NCBI GenBank assembly: GCA_028712665.1
Contig: JAQTRC010000005.1
Coordinates: forward strand, 1-43,337
Direction of reading: 5' to 3'
Source of the DNA: Desulfuromonadaceae bacterium
GTDB taxonomy: Bacteria; Desulfobacterota; Desulfuromonadia; Geobacterales; Pseudopelobacteraceae
DNA: 43,337 nucleotides
The position numbers and the translations under genes are program-made. The notes under the pieces are model-generated. The model worked only from the letters and a program-made list of their open reading frames with translations. It searched no databases and was not told the origin of the DNA. Below, piece after piece: positions 15,039 through 21,974 of this stretch. Position 1 is the stretch's first letter, and each line of letters starts with the position of its first letter.

Positions 15039-15285
15039 TAGAGTAGTCAACATGATGATTTTAGGAGTGGTAGTGGCGGGAGCGGTTATTTTCGGGTTTT
15101 TAAACCACGCATCCACAGGAAGAGAGTTGATGCCCACACTGTTTCTTGCATTTATTGGCGCCATAATCACGGTCCAAATCATCCCCTGCATATTGTTGCT
15201 TGGATCAATACTTAAAGGCATTATAACTCTGGGTCGCAGGGAGCTAAAGTTAGAAGTTTCCGTTCATAACGATGAGGACAAATAG
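15007..15285 (+). CDS. Small membrane protein of the Q-x-x-P family (paralogue E)
   Basis: This 92-aa protein is a close paralogue of the one at 12254-12535, with two helices (about 13-31 and 41-66) and the motif region LFLAFIGAIITVQIIPCILLL followed by ILKGI. An AAGGAG precedes the start, which lies inside the end of the cytochrome b gene. C and E flank the cytochrome pair in the same operon, so the operon probably contains an internal duplication. The function is not known. Confidence 0.85.
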   Translation: MRTNNHTSKTNRVVNMMILGVVVAGAVIFGFLNHASTGRELMPTLFLAFIGAIITVQIIPCILLLGSILKGIITLGRRELKLEVSVHNDEDK

Positions 15286-15331
15286 CAATTTATTCCTTTT
15301 GCACGATAGAGCTATATGAGGGAGGTGCCTC

Positions 15332-15868
15332 ATGTTAAGCAACCTGCCGGTCACCGCACATGGGAAACGCCAAAAAGCTTCTTCGGAAAATGATTTTTAT
15401 GATAGTGAGGCGCGTCCGAACGATCAAGCCCTAGAAGCAAATTTTGATGATCTGTATAGCAATTCACGCAGTGGCCTTAGGGGGTTATTAATATTTCTGG
15501 GCGCCAGCGCAATCGCCTATTACTTTAACGAGCACACCCTGGCCGGTTCGCTCCCTGCCAACATCATGGATCAACTTGGTTCGATACCTCCGGTGATTCT
15601 TATCAATTGCGTGTTTGGCGCATCCACCATCAGTTCTCTGATCAGCATCGCCGGGAAAATCCATAACGGCAGGGAACCGGGTAAAACTTCGACCCATCTA
15701 CTGTTCAGAGTCTTCTTTTATCTGCTCTACTTCATCTCAGGTGCTCTGGGTGACTACTTCAATGTGGTTTTCATTTCCGGGCTCGTCGTCCTTGGCCTTC
15801 AGCACTACAACGTCTGGAATTACTACATGAGGGCCATCGAAAAAATGCGGACAAATATATCGGCATGA
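15332..15868 (+). CDS. Membrane protein, paralogue of the 179-aa protein at 21425
   Basis: This 178-aa protein has a charged N-terminal region (about 1-48) followed by four predicted helices (about 51-70, 83-105, 120-143 and 145-163). The C-terminal part matches the protein at 21425-21964 over a pattern FYLxxF-x-GxxL-x-x-Y-x-x-VFxSGxxxLGxxxYxxW and a final IEK/ITK. GGGAGG precedes the ATG. Both copies are the last gene of a sigma-54 cytochrome operon, which argues for a shared structural role in the two complexes. There are no cysteines or heme motifs. Family not recognised. Confidence 0.85.
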   Translation: MLSNLPVTAHGKRQKASSENDFYDSEARPNDQALEANFDDLYSNSRSGLRGLLIFLGASAIAYYFNEHTLAGSLPANIMDQLGSIPPVILINCVFGASTISSLISIAGKIHNGREPGKTSTHLLFRVFFYLLYFISGALGDYFNVVFISGLVVLGLQHYNVWNYYMRAIEKMRTNISA

Positions 15869-15976
15869 ATAACGTTGACAACCAGATACTGTATCTTTTG
15901 AGTTCGGCCAAGCCCGCCTTATCCTAGCCCCCCGCTCTCCATTCCCCGAGCATTACCAGGTGTATAGAATAAATAG

Positions 15977-15998
15977 GCATATCAATAATATGATATGC
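15977..15998. promoter_or_regulatory. Inverted repeat upstream of the second cytochrome operon
   Basis: GCATATCA (15977-15984) and TGATATGC (15991-15998) are perfect inverted 8-mers. A second, weaker dyad (GTA-TTGT / ACAA-TAC) is at 16057-16079. Both lie 100-210 bp upstream of the sigma-54 promoter at 16187, so they are candidate activator sites. They do not match the 12039-12074 repeat. The rest of 15869-16186 shows no gene that I can support. Confidence 0.4.
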
Positions 15999-16186
15999 AA
16001 TATTATCTTACGTAATTTCAGTATGTTAAGTATTGAGTCATTTCAGGGTTACTACTGTAATTGTATACCGACAATATACTGTACCCCCCCCCACCGCGAT
16101 CCCAATCAAAGAGACATGAGACATCCTGAAATTTATTATTAAATTATATCAGATAGTTATGGCAAATATTTCGGATGATTTTTTTT

Positions 16187-16202
16187 TGGCACGCTCGCTG
16201 CT
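16187..16202 (+). promoter_or_regulatory. Sigma-54 (-24/-12) promoter of the second cytochrome operon
   Basis: TGGCACGCTCGCTGCT has a perfect TGGCACG -24 box and CTGCT -12 box at the correct spacing, preceded by a T tract. The first convincing gene begins 252 bp downstream; a 12-codon reading frame begins 69 bp downstream. Confidence 0.72.
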
Positions 16203-16271
16203 TTGGAGATGTACAGGATCGGGCAATTCAGAAACCAGCAGGCAGATCAAAAATAAGGAAAAGAGGATTCC

Positions 16272-16310
16272 ATGAGAACCGCGTTAAAGGTCACCATGTT
16301 AGCGATTTAG
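16272..16310 (+). other. 12-codon leader frame or remnant of a small-protein gene
   Basis: An ATG preceded by AAGAGG opens a 12-residue frame, MRTALKVTMLAI, that ends at TAG. Its start resembles the N-termini of the small membrane proteins A (MRTLATIIGI) and B (MKTLAALIGT), and it lies where the first gene of this regulon would be expected. It may be a decayed sixth copy or a leader peptide. Evidence is thin. Confidence 0.25.
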
Positions 16311-16454
16311 AAGGTTTTTGAACTCTTCGATGGGCATATTATAAACGCCATCTCGTTTGCAAAGACGAAAGACGGTGAATAATAAAAAAATGTATACAGA
16401 ATGTTGACAGAGTAAAAATCGGAGATATAAGAAAGAAAAGCGAGGAGGTTTATC

Positions 16455-16628
16455 ATGGATTTATCATCAGTAGGCGAAGTTAAGGAAGTTTTCACGCTGG
16501 TAGATTATTACTCGTACATCAAAAGCATGGAATACCTCATCTGCATAGCTTTCTTCGTCGGGTTCCCGATGTTTTACCGTTACATAAACAAAAAGGAGGA
16601 GGGTACCACCTCCGATGATGGTCTCTAG
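16455..16628 (+). CDS. 57-aa membrane protein, first gene of the NrfD-type operon
   Basis: This short gene has a perfect AGGAGG 6 bp before the ATG. Residues 1-24 are polar; a single helix follows at about 28-45 (MEYLICIAFFVGFPMFYRYI), then a charged tail NKKEEGTTSDDG. It has no Q-x-x-P motif, so it is not one of the five paralogues. It precedes the 5-heme cytochrome by 130 bp on the same strand and behind the sigma-54 promoter. A single-helix subunit of the cytochrome/iron-sulfur/NrfD complex is likely. I do not recognise a named family. Confidence 0.72.
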   Translation: MDLSSVGEVKEVFTLVDYYSYIKSMEYLICIAFFVGFPMFYRYINKKEEGTTSDDGL

Positions 16629-16758
16629 GCGATGTTTCTTGCCACAATCCTTTTTAGAGGAAACAACTACAGAGTATCGGCATATGTATGGCGTCTGGTT
16701 CCGTATATGATATGCACGATTGATCAGAATTCACGCAGCATGCAAAGGAGAATGCGTT

Positions 16759-17283
16759 ATGCAGAATAATAGGTTCTGGCTCGCCAGTGGTATGGCGGTT
16801 TTATTGTTTGCTGCGGTTCCAGAGAGTAGCCGGGGGATATCCGTTCCAGATACAATTACCTTGAACAGTCAAAGCAAGCTGTATGAGCCATTCAAATTTG
16901 ATCATGCCAAACATATCATTTTGACGAAGGAATGCTCCTACTGCCACCATCACACCACCGGAACGCTGGAGCAGGATTCCAACTGCGTCAGATGTCACCG
17001 TAACAGTAGCGAGACAAAGGTAGTATCTTGCAAGGGATGCCATCGGACCGATTCGTTCTCAGCTGTCAGCATGAAGGAAAAAGATCCCAAAACCTATCAT
17101 CTGGACAAACCAAGTCTAAAGGCGGCAATGCACCGGAACTGCATCAGCTGCCACGAGAAGATGAAGGGTCCGATCGGTTGCCAGGATTGTCACCATCGTA
17201 CAAAAGAAGGGGACGCCCTCTATAACTCCGGCGTATTTGCTCCCAAGAAAAAAACCGCCAAGGGAGGACACGGTGCACATTGA
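16759..17283 (+). CDS. 5-heme class III-like c-type cytochrome
   Basis: This 174-aa periplasmic cytochrome has a signal peptide (MQNNRFWLASGMAVLLFAAVPESSRG in outline) and CXXCH motifs CSYCH, CVRCH, CKGCH, CISCH and CQDCH. Additional histidines, as in FKFDHAKH and CHHHTTG, are the pattern of class III (cytochrome c3-type) folds. I chose the ATG at 16759, with AAGGAG about 8 bp upstream; the frame is open 13 codons further upstream without a signal peptide. The next genes encode a Tat iron-sulfur protein and an NrfD-type subunit, as in Hmc, Tmc, Qrc and Geobacter Cbc4-type complexes. It probably passes electrons between that complex and periplasmic cytochromes. The tail is Lys/Gly/His-rich. 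Confidence 0.9.
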   Translation: MQNNRFWLASGMAVLLFAAVPESSRGISVPDTITLNSQSKLYEPFKFDHAKHIILTKECSYCHHHTTGTLEQDSNCVRCHRNSSETKVVSCKGCHRTDSFSAVSMKEKDPKTYHLDKPSLKAAMHRNCISCHEKMKGPIGCQDCHHRTKEGDALYNSGVFAPKKKTAKGGHGAH

Positions 17284-17331
17284 CAATCAGCATATACGGT
17301 TAATAGCAGATCCGAACCGAAGGAGAATATC

Positions 17332-18249
17332 ATGAAACGTAGAGATTTCCTGAAAGGCTGCCTGGTGAGTGGAGCAGCCGCCTCTCTTTGTGCGCCATCC
17401 AAAAGTTGGGCAGTCGGCTCCTTCGAGGGATACCCTGATTCAATGGGGGTTCTGGTGGACACGACACGCTGTATCGGCTGTCGAAGCTGCGAAGCTGCCT
17501 GCAATAAGGAGCAAAAGCTTCCTGAGCCGGATGTTCCGTTCGACGACACCTCAGTTTTTAAAGAAAAACGGAGAACTACCGAAAAAGCATATACCGTAGT
17601 CAACCGTTATGAGGCAAACGATGCTCAAAAACCACCCTACCGGAAAATGCAATGCAACCACTGCAACGAACCTGGCTGTTTAACTTCATGCTTTGTAAAT
17701 GCCTATACAAAAACGAAAGAAGGTGCAGTTATCTACAATGCTGAGGTTTGTGTCGGATGCCGCACCTGCATGGTTGCATGTCCCTTCAATATTCCTGCGT
17801 ACAGTTATTCCAGTGCCATTAGTCCGATCATTAAAAAGTGTATTTTTTGCTATCACACACGCCTGAAATTTGGCAAACCTCCCGCATGTGTTGAGATATG
17901 TCCACAGGAAGCTCTTACATTTGGTCTTCGCAGTGATTTGATCAAGATGGGTCACGAACGTATCAGGGAGACACCCGACCGTTATGTCGACCATATTTAT
18001 GGCGAAAAAGAGATGGGTGGCACCAGTTGGCTCTACCTCTCCAGGGTATCAGCAGAACAGATCGGCCTGGATACAACCCTCGGCAATGAGCCGATTATCT
18101 CGAACGTCAAGGATTTTCTCGGTATGGTTCCGATGGTGCTCACAATCTGGCCGGCGCTCTTTACCGGGATACACCTCCTAGCCACCCGTAACAAAAACCA
18201 TGGTGATGTTCACGATAACCATTCTGAGCAGGAGGATGGCAAAAAATGA
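17332..18249 (+). CDS. Tat-exported 4x[4Fe-4S] ferredoxin-like subunit with C-terminal helix
   Basis: This 305-aa protein starts with a Tat signal (KRRDFLKG, then a hydrophobic stretch to about 27). Four cysteine groups follow, as in HmcB/DsrO/NrfC-type subunits: CIGCRSCEAAC, CNHCNEPGCLTSC, CVGCRTCMVAC and CIFCY with a later CVEIC. A C-terminal helix (about 264-283) should anchor it on the periplasmic side of the membrane. It overlaps the NrfD-type gene by 4 bp. Known role in these complexes: electron wire between a quinone-active membrane subunit and cytochromes. The direction of flow cannot be read from sequence. Confidence 0.93.
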   Translation: MKRRDFLKGCLVSGAAASLCAPSKSWAVGSFEGYPDSMGVLVDTTRCIGCRSCEAACNKEQKLPEPDVPFDDTSVFKEKRRTTEKAYTVVNRYEANDAQKPPYRKMQCNHCNEPGCLTSCFVNAYTKTKEGAVIYNAEVCVGCRTCMVACPFNIPAYSYSSAISPIIKKCIFCYHTRLKFGKPPACVEICPQEALTFGLRSDLIKMGHERIRETPDRYVDHIYGEKEMGGTSWLYLSRVSAEQIGLDTTLGNEPIISNVKDFLGMVPMVLTIWPALFTGIHLLATRNKNHGDVHDNHSEQEDGKK

Positions 18250-19613
18250 AAAAATTGATCGCGAGCGGTACACAAAGCGTCGATTCTCTCCAAAAGTCCC
18301 ACGGTCGCAATTGGACTTTGATGGAGAAGCTTTTTCTCGGACTGACACTTCCGCAATACGTTGGACAGGCCCTGCGCAACCCCCTCAACTGGATTTTTGC
18401 AATTATTTTCGCAGTCGGCATTCCAATTATTTTGGGGCGTTTCTTTTTTGGACTCTCCTGGGTCACGCATAGTTCCAATGACTACCCCTGGGGGTTGTTC
18501 CTTGGTTTCGGCCTCTTCGGCATGGTTCCGCTCTCCTCGTCCGGTTTTCTGCTAGGTACATCGTGCGTTGTTTTTGGACGTCACGATTTGGAACCGATGG
18601 AGCGCCTCGGACTCCTAAACGGCCTATTGGGGTATTTTTTCGCCGTGGTTTATCTGCTGATTGACCTTGGACAGCCTTGGCGTTTGCCTTTTCCGATGGT
18701 GGTATCATTTGGGCCGGCAGCAGTGCTCTTCCTGGTCGCCTGGCATGTGTCAACCTACCTTTCGGTGCAGATCGCCGAAGTTTCAACCAGCTTTTTCGAA
18801 TGGATCGGTTTTCCGATCGGTATACGCGCTATAAGGAAAATTACCCTGGGGCTCACCGTATCCGGCATTATCCTCTCCACGCTGCACCAAGGCGCCCTCG
18901 GTGCCCTCTTCACCTATGCCCCAGGTAAAGTTCATCCTCTCTGGTACTCGTCATCATACCAGTGGATACACTTTTTTGTATCGTCCATTCCAGGCGGACT
19001 CTGCATGGTGATCACAGTCAGCACCATTGCCAGCAAGACCATGTCATGGCGGTTTGACAAGCGATTCAAAGAAAGTCTGGACCGTATAACGATCTCACTG
19101 GCCAAAGGCGCCAGTATGGGCCTTGCGACCTATCTCACAATCAAGCTCATGAGTATTGCCCATGACAACAAATGGGCTTATTTTGCCACCGGTTGGGGTG
19201 AATGGTATCTGGTTGAGATATTTATTGGTGTAATACTGCCAATGTTTATGCTTGCGTACGCAATACACCATAAGAATATGGCAATCATACGCTTTGGTGC
19301 TCTCCTTGTTGTAATTGGAATATTTTTGAATAGGCTTAATGTAGCTCTCATTACTTTTAACTGGAAACTGCCTTACAGGGAGATTCCGCACTGGCGTGAA
19401 TTTATCGTCACCCTAACGGTGTACGCTCTCTATATCGTGGTATACCGATTTATCCTCTACAGACTTCCAATTTTATATGAGTGGAGAGTAGAGAAGGAGT
19501 TTGCGCCTGCATACGTAACTGAAACTGAATCGACGCCCCTCAGGCTTGCAGTTGCATATGCCGCCGAAACTGAATCGACGGCTCTGGAAAACAGTGATAC
19601 CGCGACTTCTTGA
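18246..19613 (+). CDS. NrfD/HybB-type quinone-interacting membrane subunit
   Basis: This 455-aa polytopic protein has about ten predicted helices, the size and layout of HybB/HmcC/DsrP-type NrfD members. Recognisable segments include SNDYPWGLFLGFGLF, PLSSSGFLLG and HPLWYSSSYQWIHFFVSSIPGG. It should exchange electrons and protons with the menaquinone pool and hand electrons to the iron-sulfur subunit encoded upstream (4-bp overlap). The C-terminal tail contains a 45-bp imperfect tandem duplication giving two copies of AYxxETESTxL (19509-19600). Confidence 0.92.
   Translation: MKKLIASGTQSVDSLQKSHGRNWTLMEKLFLGLTLPQYVGQALRNPLNWIFAIIFAVGIPIILGRFFFGLSWVTHSSNDYPWGLFLGFGLFGMVPLSSSGFLLGTSCVVFGRHDLEPMERLGLLNGLLGYFFAVVYLLIDLGQPWRLPFPMVVSFGPAAVLFLVAWHVSTYLSVQIAEVSTSFFEWIGFPIGIRAIRKITLGLTVSGIILSTLHQGALGALFTYAPGKVHPLWYSSSYQWIHFFVSSIPGGLCMVITVSTIASKTMSWRFDKRFKESLDRITISLAKGASMGLATYLTIKLMSIAHDNKWAYFATGWGEWYLVEIFIGVILPMFMLAYAIHHKNMAIIRFGALLVVIGIFLNRLNVALITFNWKLPYREIPHWREFIVTLTVYALYIVVYRFILYRLPILYEWRVEKEFAPAYVTETESTPLRLAVAYAAETESTALENSDTATS
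19509..19600 (+). repeat. 45-bp tandem duplication in the NrfD-type gene tail
   Basis: GAAACTGAATCGACG occurs at 19521-19535 and again at 19566-19580 with similar flanks (TGCATA at the same relative position), giving a 45-bp period. It encodes two 15-residue units ending in ETEST. Confidence 0.75.
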
Positions 19614-19686
19614 TGTTAATGTAATGCAATTATAGATGGGGGGAGCGCCCTCCAGAATAGTGAAGAGCTACTGACAGGAGACGACA

Positions 19687-20457
19687 ATGAGACTCTGCTG
19701 GATACTACCCATAGCTGCGATTACGTGCTGCACCATCCCGGCTCTGGCGCTTGATATTAAAGACAAAACTTTTATCACCGAAAATGCCGGTAAGGTCGTG
19801 TTCAGCCACTCCATACATTTAAAGAAGAAAAGCAGAAATTCGCCAAACATAAGCTGTAAGGGATGTCATAACAATGCTATGAAAAGTAATGCCCATTATA
19901 CCATGGCACAGATGTACCAAGGCAAGTCATGCGGACAGTGCCACAATGGCAAACGGGCTTTTGCTCTTGCAAAATGCACAGCCTGCCACAAGGTAAGGAA
20001 CATTACCTTCAAGGTGAAGGAAACCGGACCGGTTCTGTTTAAGCATAATGCTCATTTGCAGAATAAAAGTGAATGCAGCACTTGCCACAATGCGCTTTTC
20101 AAGGCGGGCTCCAACCCGCGTGCAAGCATGAACGAAATGGAAAAAGGAAAATCATGCGGCGCCTGCCATAACGGGAGAAATGCTTTCCCATTGTCGGACT
20201 GTTCCAACTGTCACCCGACAAAGGAAATTACCTATATTGAAAAGGATGCCGGCAACGTTATCTTCAGTCATAACAATCACACCGGCCTTTACAAGTGTGG
20301 TGAATGTCACACTAAAATATTCAACACAATTAAGAGCAAGATCCGGGTCAGCATGAAGGAGATGGAAGCAGGTAAATCATGCGGAGCGTGCCATGAGGGC
20401 AAGACAGCTTTTAGTGTCGCCACAGATAAAGATTGCGATAAATGCCATAAAATGTAG
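19687..20457 (+). CDS. 9-heme c-type cytochrome built of three triheme units
   Basis: This 256-aa protein has a signal peptide ending near ALALDIKD and nine CXXCH motifs: CKGCH, CGQCH, CTACH, CSTCH, CGACH, CSNCH, CGECH, CGACH and CDKCH. They form three similar units of the type CxxCH, then MxxMxxGKSCGxCHNGKxAF, then CxxCH: the c7-type triheme repeat found in Geobacter nanowire-like and periplasmic cytochromes. GGAG lies 8 bp before the ATG. It lies 73 bp after the NrfD-type gene, so it is the likely periplasmic electron acceptor or donor of that complex. Confidence 0.93.
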   Translation: MRLCWILPIAAITCCTIPALALDIKDKTFITENAGKVVFSHSIHLKKKSRNSPNISCKGCHNNAMKSNAHYTMAQMYQGKSCGQCHNGKRAFALAKCTACHKVRNITFKVKETGPVLFKHNAHLQNKSECSTCHNALFKAGSNPRASMNEMEKGKSCGACHNGRNAFPLSDCSNCHPTKEITYIEKDAGNVIFSHNNHTGLYKCGECHTKIFNTIKSKIRVSMKEMEAGKSCGACHEGKTAFSVATDKDCDKCHKM

Positions 20458-20487
20458 TTGCAACCCGGCGATTTGAATTGGTATTGG

Positions 20488-20552
20488 TAAGTTAGAAGTA
20501 TTATTTGATAGAAAATACTTTGTTAACGCAGTTTCCCTTATTCGGTGTCGGG
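20488..20552 (+). repeat. Hairpin repeat, copy 3
   Basis: It begins TAAGTTAGA and has an inverted repeat AAGTATT (20496-20502) / AATACTT (20514-20520). The tail is TTTGTTAACGCAGTTTCCCTTATTCGG. It fills the gap between the 9-heme cytochrome gene and the heme-sensor gene. Confidence 0.7.
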
Positions 20553-20569
20553 AACAGTGGAGGAATGAT

Positions 20570-21403
20570 ATGTTTGCCACACTTGCGGGAAAAGCCCTGA
20601 TTCCGGTTGGTCTTGCCGTTACCGGATTCATGGTGGTCTGTTGTCTGATTCTCTACTCCTTTATCCGTGATGATCTTCATCGTGGCGAGATAGTTCATGC
20701 CAGCAATCTTGCCGACACGGTTCTTAAATCTACCCGCTATGCGATGCTCAAGTCCGACCGGGAAACGCTGGCAACAATTATACGGAATGTGGGTGGTCAG
20801 AAAGGCGTGGATCATGTCAGGATATTTAATAAGAAAGGTATTGTGACCTTTTCTGCCAATTCGGTTGAGATAAACCGTCAGGTGGATAAAAATGCAGAAG
20901 GGTGCATTGTTTGTCACAAGGGGACCGCCCCGGTTACTAATCTTGGGACTATGCAGCAGTCCCGTACCTTCAGAAATCCGGGTGGTATGAGTGTAATGGC
21001 AATTACTGCACCCATCTACAATGAGCCGGACTGTTCATCTGCCGCGTGTCATCCACCAGGCCAGAAGGTTCTTGGTACATTGGACATTGGACTCTCCAGG
21101 GCGGAACTTGAAAGATCGCTTAAATTACTTCGAATCCAGATGATCATCTTTACATTTATGACGCTAATCCTTACTATTGGAGGAGTTACCGCCTTGTTGA
21201 GGAGAAATGTTTTTCTTCCGGTCCAGAGATTGCGGAATTATGTTGAATCCTCTGCATTGAAGGACGATTTGCCGGAACCTCCGCCACACTTGCCTCATGA
21301 TCTTGACATAATAGCTACAGGATATTACAACGTGAAAACGAACTTTGCCGACAAGAAACCGGATACTGAAATATCCGTTAATGACTTCAATAAAAAAAAT
21401 TAG
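20570..21403 (+). CDS. Kinase-less periplasmic heme sensor protein
   Basis: This 277-aa protein has helices at about 11-30 and 190-210 around a periplasmic domain with CIVCH (112-116) and CSSAACH, CX4CH (155-161). This is the same layout as the sensor of the kinase at 5073-6674, with the CX4CH at the identical residue number. Both share features such as YAML/YDAMM, a GVxHxRIF/DIAHIRLID strand and LGTLDIGLS/LGLLDISIS. After the second helix only a HAMP-like start (FLPVQRLRNYV) and about 50 residues remain; no kinase, cyclase or methyl-accepting domain follows. It may be an electron-transfer or redox-sensing subunit of the cytochrome complex. GGAGG precedes the ATG. Confidence 0.87.
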   Translation: MFATLAGKALIPVGLAVTGFMVVCCLILYSFIRDDLHRGEIVHASNLADTVLKSTRYAMLKSDRETLATIIRNVGGQKGVDHVRIFNKKGIVTFSANSVEINRQVDKNAEGCIVCHKGTAPVTNLGTMQQSRTFRNPGGMSVMAITAPIYNEPDCSSAACHPPGQKVLGTLDIGLSRAELERSLKLLRIQMIIFTFMTLILTIGGVTALLRRNVFLPVQRLRNYVESSALKDDLPEPPPHLPHDLDIIATGYYNVKTNFADKKPDTEISVNDFNKKN

Positions 21404-21424
21404 TCCAAAGCTATCGGGGATTGC

Positions 21425-21964
21425 ATGACAGGCCTGAGTGAACATCAACGGTCGGCTGATATCAATGAATCCCACGATGGCGCTGATAGCCTTCGACAAG
21501 AATTAATGAGGGAAATAAACCGGTTGAACCGCTTTTCAGTCCGCGGTATCCTGGCGCTTTCCTTGTTTCTAGTAGTCTGTATCCTTGCCTGGTGGGAGTT
21601 TTCCTTTCTTCCAGCTCCTGAAAAAGTCACCGCTTTGCTGGGTAAACCTCCATCTGCCGGCATTATCAGCATCGCACTCCTGCTCTATACTTTTTCAGCT
21701 ATCATACTTAGTCTTTCCCGAATGACTGCAGGCGTTGAACATCGCAGCAGTTTCAGCCATGTAGCTTATCTGACACTCTTTTTTCTCTTTTATTATTTTG
21801 GTAAATCCCTTGAAGAAAATTACTGGGCGGTATTCGGATCAGGTGTAACAATTCTGGGAGTTGAAAGTTATCGGATATGGACCTTTTGCGCCGAGGGTAT
21901 TACCAAAAACAGGGAAGATATTGAGTATGTTAATAGAACCGGCAGGCCTCCGCCAGAGGAGTGA
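21425..21964 (+). CDS. Membrane protein, paralogue of the 178-aa protein at 15332
   Basis: This 179-aa protein has a polar N-terminus and four predicted helices (about 38-58, 75-95, 108-125 and 136-152). Its C-terminal half aligns with the protein at 15332-15868 (FxxFYxxFGKSLEENYWAVFGSG region, then LGVESYRIW and ITK). It is the last gene of the second cytochrome operon, as its paralogue is of the first. It ends 10 bp before the convergent carbonic anhydrase gene. Function unknown. Confidence 0.83.
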   Translation: MTGLSEHQRSADINESHDGADSLRQELMREINRLNRFSVRGILALSLFLVVCILAWWEFSFLPAPEKVTALLGKPPSAGIISIALLLYTFSAIILSLSRMTAGVEHRSSFSHVAYLTLFFLFYYFGKSLEENYWAVFGSGVTILGVESYRIWTFCAEGITKNREDIEYVNRTGRPPPEE

Positions 21965-21974
21965 AGCTATAATA

